64,000 nt of DNA, taken from contig NC_036446.1 of NCBI RefSeq assembly GCF_002775205.1, forward strand, positions 14,942,565-15,006,564, written 5' to 3'. This DNA is from Xiphophorus maculatus. Its lineage: Eukaryota; Chordata; Actinopteri; Cyprinodontiformes; Poeciliidae. The translations under genes and the position numbers were made by a program. The notes beneath the pieces are model-generated. The model was not told where the DNA came from, searched no databases, and saw only the letters and a list, made by a program, of their open reading frames with translations. This document shows, in pieces, positions 61,094 through 64,000 of this stretch (positions within the stretch are counted from its first letter, which is position 1; each line of letters opens with the position of its first letter).

Positions 61094-63047
61094 TTTCTGT
61101 AAATGTTATAAAAGGTTCATAAGCTTTTTGTGAGCTGTTGCTGCTTGATCAATGCTGTTATTTATATGTGCAAAAGATAAAATGTCTGTTCTTAATATTT
61201 CCTCGGACAAGTCCAATTTTCAGGGGGTGTCTGTGGTGAGGTATGGAGTCCTGTTGTGTAACTGTAAAATAATGCCTCCCATATGGCCATGGAAAAAACC
61301 AAGCACATACAGTACCTTGCAGTAATGACTACAACCAGACCCTCGGACAGTGCATACACAAATTTTAGTACCATGGTCATATAATGTGAAATCAGACCCA
61401 CTAGTGATTATCTGTATTAGCAATTTGCAAATGTGACAGGAGGAAAACAGTTTTTGTGTATTTTGCCTGTATCTTCTCCCTTAGTTTTGTGCATATTTAT
61501 ATATGCCTAGTCTTTGTTTCGAAATGTGTGTTCATATCCTTTATCTCTGCAAGCTAACTTCCTCATTTGTTTTTAAAGATATGCTAATATTCTACCTTAA
61601 TTAATCTCCTTTCACACCGGAAGCAAAAAGAACACCAGCTCACTTAAACCTCAGGCTCTTTATTATATAAAAATACAGACACATTTTTACCCTCTGCTTC
61701 CAACATAAAACTAGTAAAATAAGTGTTGAACATGTCAATGTTTTTCTTACTAAATATATGTGAAATAGTTCCATTGGGATAACATTTACTCCTAGAAATT
61801 TAGCTATGTGTAAAAAAAATTATCAGTACAAGGAATAAGTATACAGCACATTAAGAAAATAGTGTACAAAAAGGTATAGAAAAACAAGAAATAGACTGAA
61901 AGCTGTCAGTAGTTAGAAAGCATTGCTGTAGCTATATGTAAATAATATCAGCTAATTTAATAACTGCAGGACTATTTGTAAAATCCAAACAAACTTTGCA
62001 AAAGATCTTCCGGTTGAAAACCATACAAATGACAATCTTACAGATGACTTTCTAACCTTCTGCACCATTCAGTGAACAGCACTACAGCAATAATCCATGA
62101 GTGAAAAATAACAATTTCACCATAAACCAGCCATGATCAGGCACCCCTCAAAAGATCTCATATATCTGACCAAAGAGAATATGTTGTAGAGCTGTGCAAA
62201 AGCGAGAATGGCCCAGTCCATCTCCTGACTTATATGAAAATAAAATAAAAATGTCAACAGACATCTAAATAAATACTTAACTGCAGTACGCCACCACAAC
62301 CCTCAGATAAAACCCATGACAGCTCTTATGTTTATAATTACAGTGGTTTGTAGTGAATAACTGCATAGACAAAAGATATGAGCTGTGACTAGTAGAAGAT
62401 GAGACAAAAAAATATTTCAGTTGTAGCATACCTGAAGCTAGTCCCAAGAAAAAGTGCCAAAATCTGGCATATTACCAAGGATTGTCAGAGCACAACAGTA
62501 TTGCAAAAGTGGTGTGATTGTTCATTGTTAGACCTGTACTGTGGTTGCAGTGTGAATTAAGAAAAAAACATGACATTTCAGCATTTAACAGCAAAGCTCG
62601 GTGTACTTGTGTCCTCTTTCTACTTCTTTCTAAGTGAAGCGTAAATCAGAATCAGTTGTACTTTGGAATAACTACTGATAATTACTTATCAATAACCCAC
62701 AATCTAGTAAAAAGGTGAGACAGACTGGTTAGTAAGTTGCCAAGAGTTAGTAAGTTGTTCATAGTTCCGATGTGCTGAACTACGAATTATGAACTATAAA
62801 CTACTATAATAAAACTGAATGCTGGAATCAAATCAAAAGACGCATCAACAAAATATTAGTTTCAGGGTATGAAGGTTTCAGCAAGCAAGATACATCACAT
62901 TTTTATATATTTGTATTTCTTCTATACAGCTTTGTTTTCAGTTAAATTGTGCAAGATAAGTGTAATATGTGGAAAAAGTTTTAAAGGATTTATTATTTAA
63001 TATCACATAAACCTGATATTTGTGGTTTATTATATCATTAACATCCT
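61094..63047. other. AT-rich spacer before the GATA microsatellite
   Basis: About 2 kb with no recognisable gene, RNA or mobile element. Short frames on both strands look random. Confidence 0.5.
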
Positions 63048-63149
<102 letters not shown>

Positions 63150-63299
63150 TCATACTAAGTAATGTGCACTTTTTTTTACTGTTTTCCAACTATTTTTGCT
63201 CATCACTCCTTGAATGAGTCTTATGATAGCTGTGAGAGTTTTGTTTGCAGGTGATGCATTGTTGTTTTTATTTGACAGTGTGATTCTAATCAGGAAATC

Positions 63300-63769
63300 T
63301 AACATCTAAACTAATACTGGGGGGCTGGCTGGGGGTGGAGGTTGTCTTTGGGGTGCCTGAGCGGGTCCCATGAATCGGGGATGGCGCTGTGTACAGTGAG
63401 AGTGAGTTTACAGCCAAAGTTACACAGCGCAGGCAGGAAAGTTTTGCTGGATACAAGTGATCTCAACTTCTGTCATGCGGACGTTCAGAACAAACACGTG
63501 GACTAAGGACTTTAAAAAATAAGGATTGTCGTGCAGTTACATGGAAGTTTTGAGGGATTTTTCTCCTTGTCCTTGCGGGTGAGAGCAACGCTTAACGGGA
63601 CTGCTGGCTTCGCTGCTGCACGCTGTTTGTTTCAATGGACTGCCGTGGGTTTTATCACTCTGTAAGTTGGACAAAAACTATTGCATGCTCGGAGACAAGT
63701 GTTCAAGACGAGTATGACCTAACTTGTTGACGTTTTGCTATGTAGCCTAGCCTCGGGGGCTTAACAACT
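63300..63769 (+). promoter_or_regulatory. GC-rich promoter and 5'UTR of the gene at the right edge
   Basis: G+C and CpG rise sharply after 63310 (GGGGGCTGGCTGGGGGTGGA) and stay high to the window end, as at a CpG-type promoter. Within it, an upstream reading frame starts at ATG 63635 and ends at TGA about 63730 (31 codons), 40 bases before the main ATG. A strong donor-like site, TCT/GTAAGT, lies at 63661/63662, and an acceptor-like TGTAG at 63741-63745. A tiny 5'UTR intron of about 84 bases is possible and would remove most of the upstream frame. Confidence 0.5.
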
Positions 63770-64000
63770 ATGAACTCTCCCCGCGACCAGGAGCTGGCAC
63801 CCTTATCTCGCAAACACCGGCTCATGGCTGCATCAATGCCCGGTGAGGACAGCGCATTGCCCCGTAGCACTTCCAGGGCTGATCGGAACGGATTGGGGGG
63901 TCTTGTTCACTGTTTTATATGCGGGAGCGGGGTCACACCTGGGAAGGAATTAAGGCTGCAAGTGACATATCAGAAAGAGAGGTCGCCTTTTTTCCCGTTT
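63770..64000 (+). CDS. First coding exon of an unidentified gene, runs off the window
   Basis: An open frame of 77 codons starts at ATG 63770 (context ACTATGA) and is still open at the last base. The protein begins MNSPRDQELAPLSRKHRLMA and contains LVHCFICGSGVTPGKELRLQ, ending RSPFFPF. The CxxC pair in a basic, Ser/Pro-rich N-terminus suggests a metal-binding or chromatin-related nuclear protein. I considered a long-isoform GSE1 (human 16q24.1, the same broader syntenic region), but I cannot confirm that match from memory. A donor-like CCCG/GTGAGG at 63841 could end the coding exon earlier, but the frame downstream keeps a protein-like composition. Reasonably confident as coding, not confident of identity. 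Confidence 0.55.
   Translation, partial: MNSPRDQELAPLSRKHRLMAASMPGEDSALPRSTSRADRNGLGGLVHCFICGSGVTPGKELRLQVTYQKERSPFFPF

Overview
The window is vertebrate nuclear DNA, most likely from a ray-finned fish. Genes are split by GT-AG introns, the intergenic DNA is AT-rich, and it carries degraded Tc1-like, piggyBac-like and hAT-like DNA transposons, LINE 3' ends and a tRNA-headed SINE of kinds common in teleosts. There are no prokaryotic features. I cannot name the species; a percomorph is plausible.

The left half (about 3.5-31.3 kb) is gene-dense and matches, from memory, the gene order of human 16q23.2. In order it holds the last four coding exons of a CDYL2-type chromodomain/crotonase-like gene (+), CMC2 (-, complete, 77 aa), CENPN (+, ten coding exons, 336 aa), ATMIN (+, four coding exons, about 774 aa) and the C16orf46 orthologue (-, three coding exons, 335 aa). 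Next comes a single-exon PP1 glycogen-targeting subunit of the PPP1R3D/E group (+). CMC2/CENPN and C16orf46/PPP1R3 are head-to-head pairs; CDYL2/CMC2 and ATMIN/C16orf46 converge. These genes serve unrelated processes: chromatin reading, mitochondrial complex IV assembly, kinetochore specification, DNA-damage and dynein light-chain transcription, and glycogen metabolism. Their grouping is synteny, not an operon.

The right half (about 31.3-63.3 kb) is a gene desert. It holds the probable long 3'UTR of the PPP1R3 gene, scattered transposon fossils (a dense cluster at 55.7-61.1 kb), a GC-richer patch near 53 kb and a GATA microsatellite at 63.05 kb. The last ~600 bases look like the promoter and first coding exon of another gene (+) that runs off the window.

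I found no clearly new biological system. The most interesting points are a probable GC-AG intron in ATMIN, a tandem duplication at the ATMIN start that creates an extra upstream ATG, a set of near-perfect short hairpins resembling template-switch products, an apparent inversion of CDYL2 relative to human, nested transposon insertions, and CTCF-like motifs around the gene cluster.
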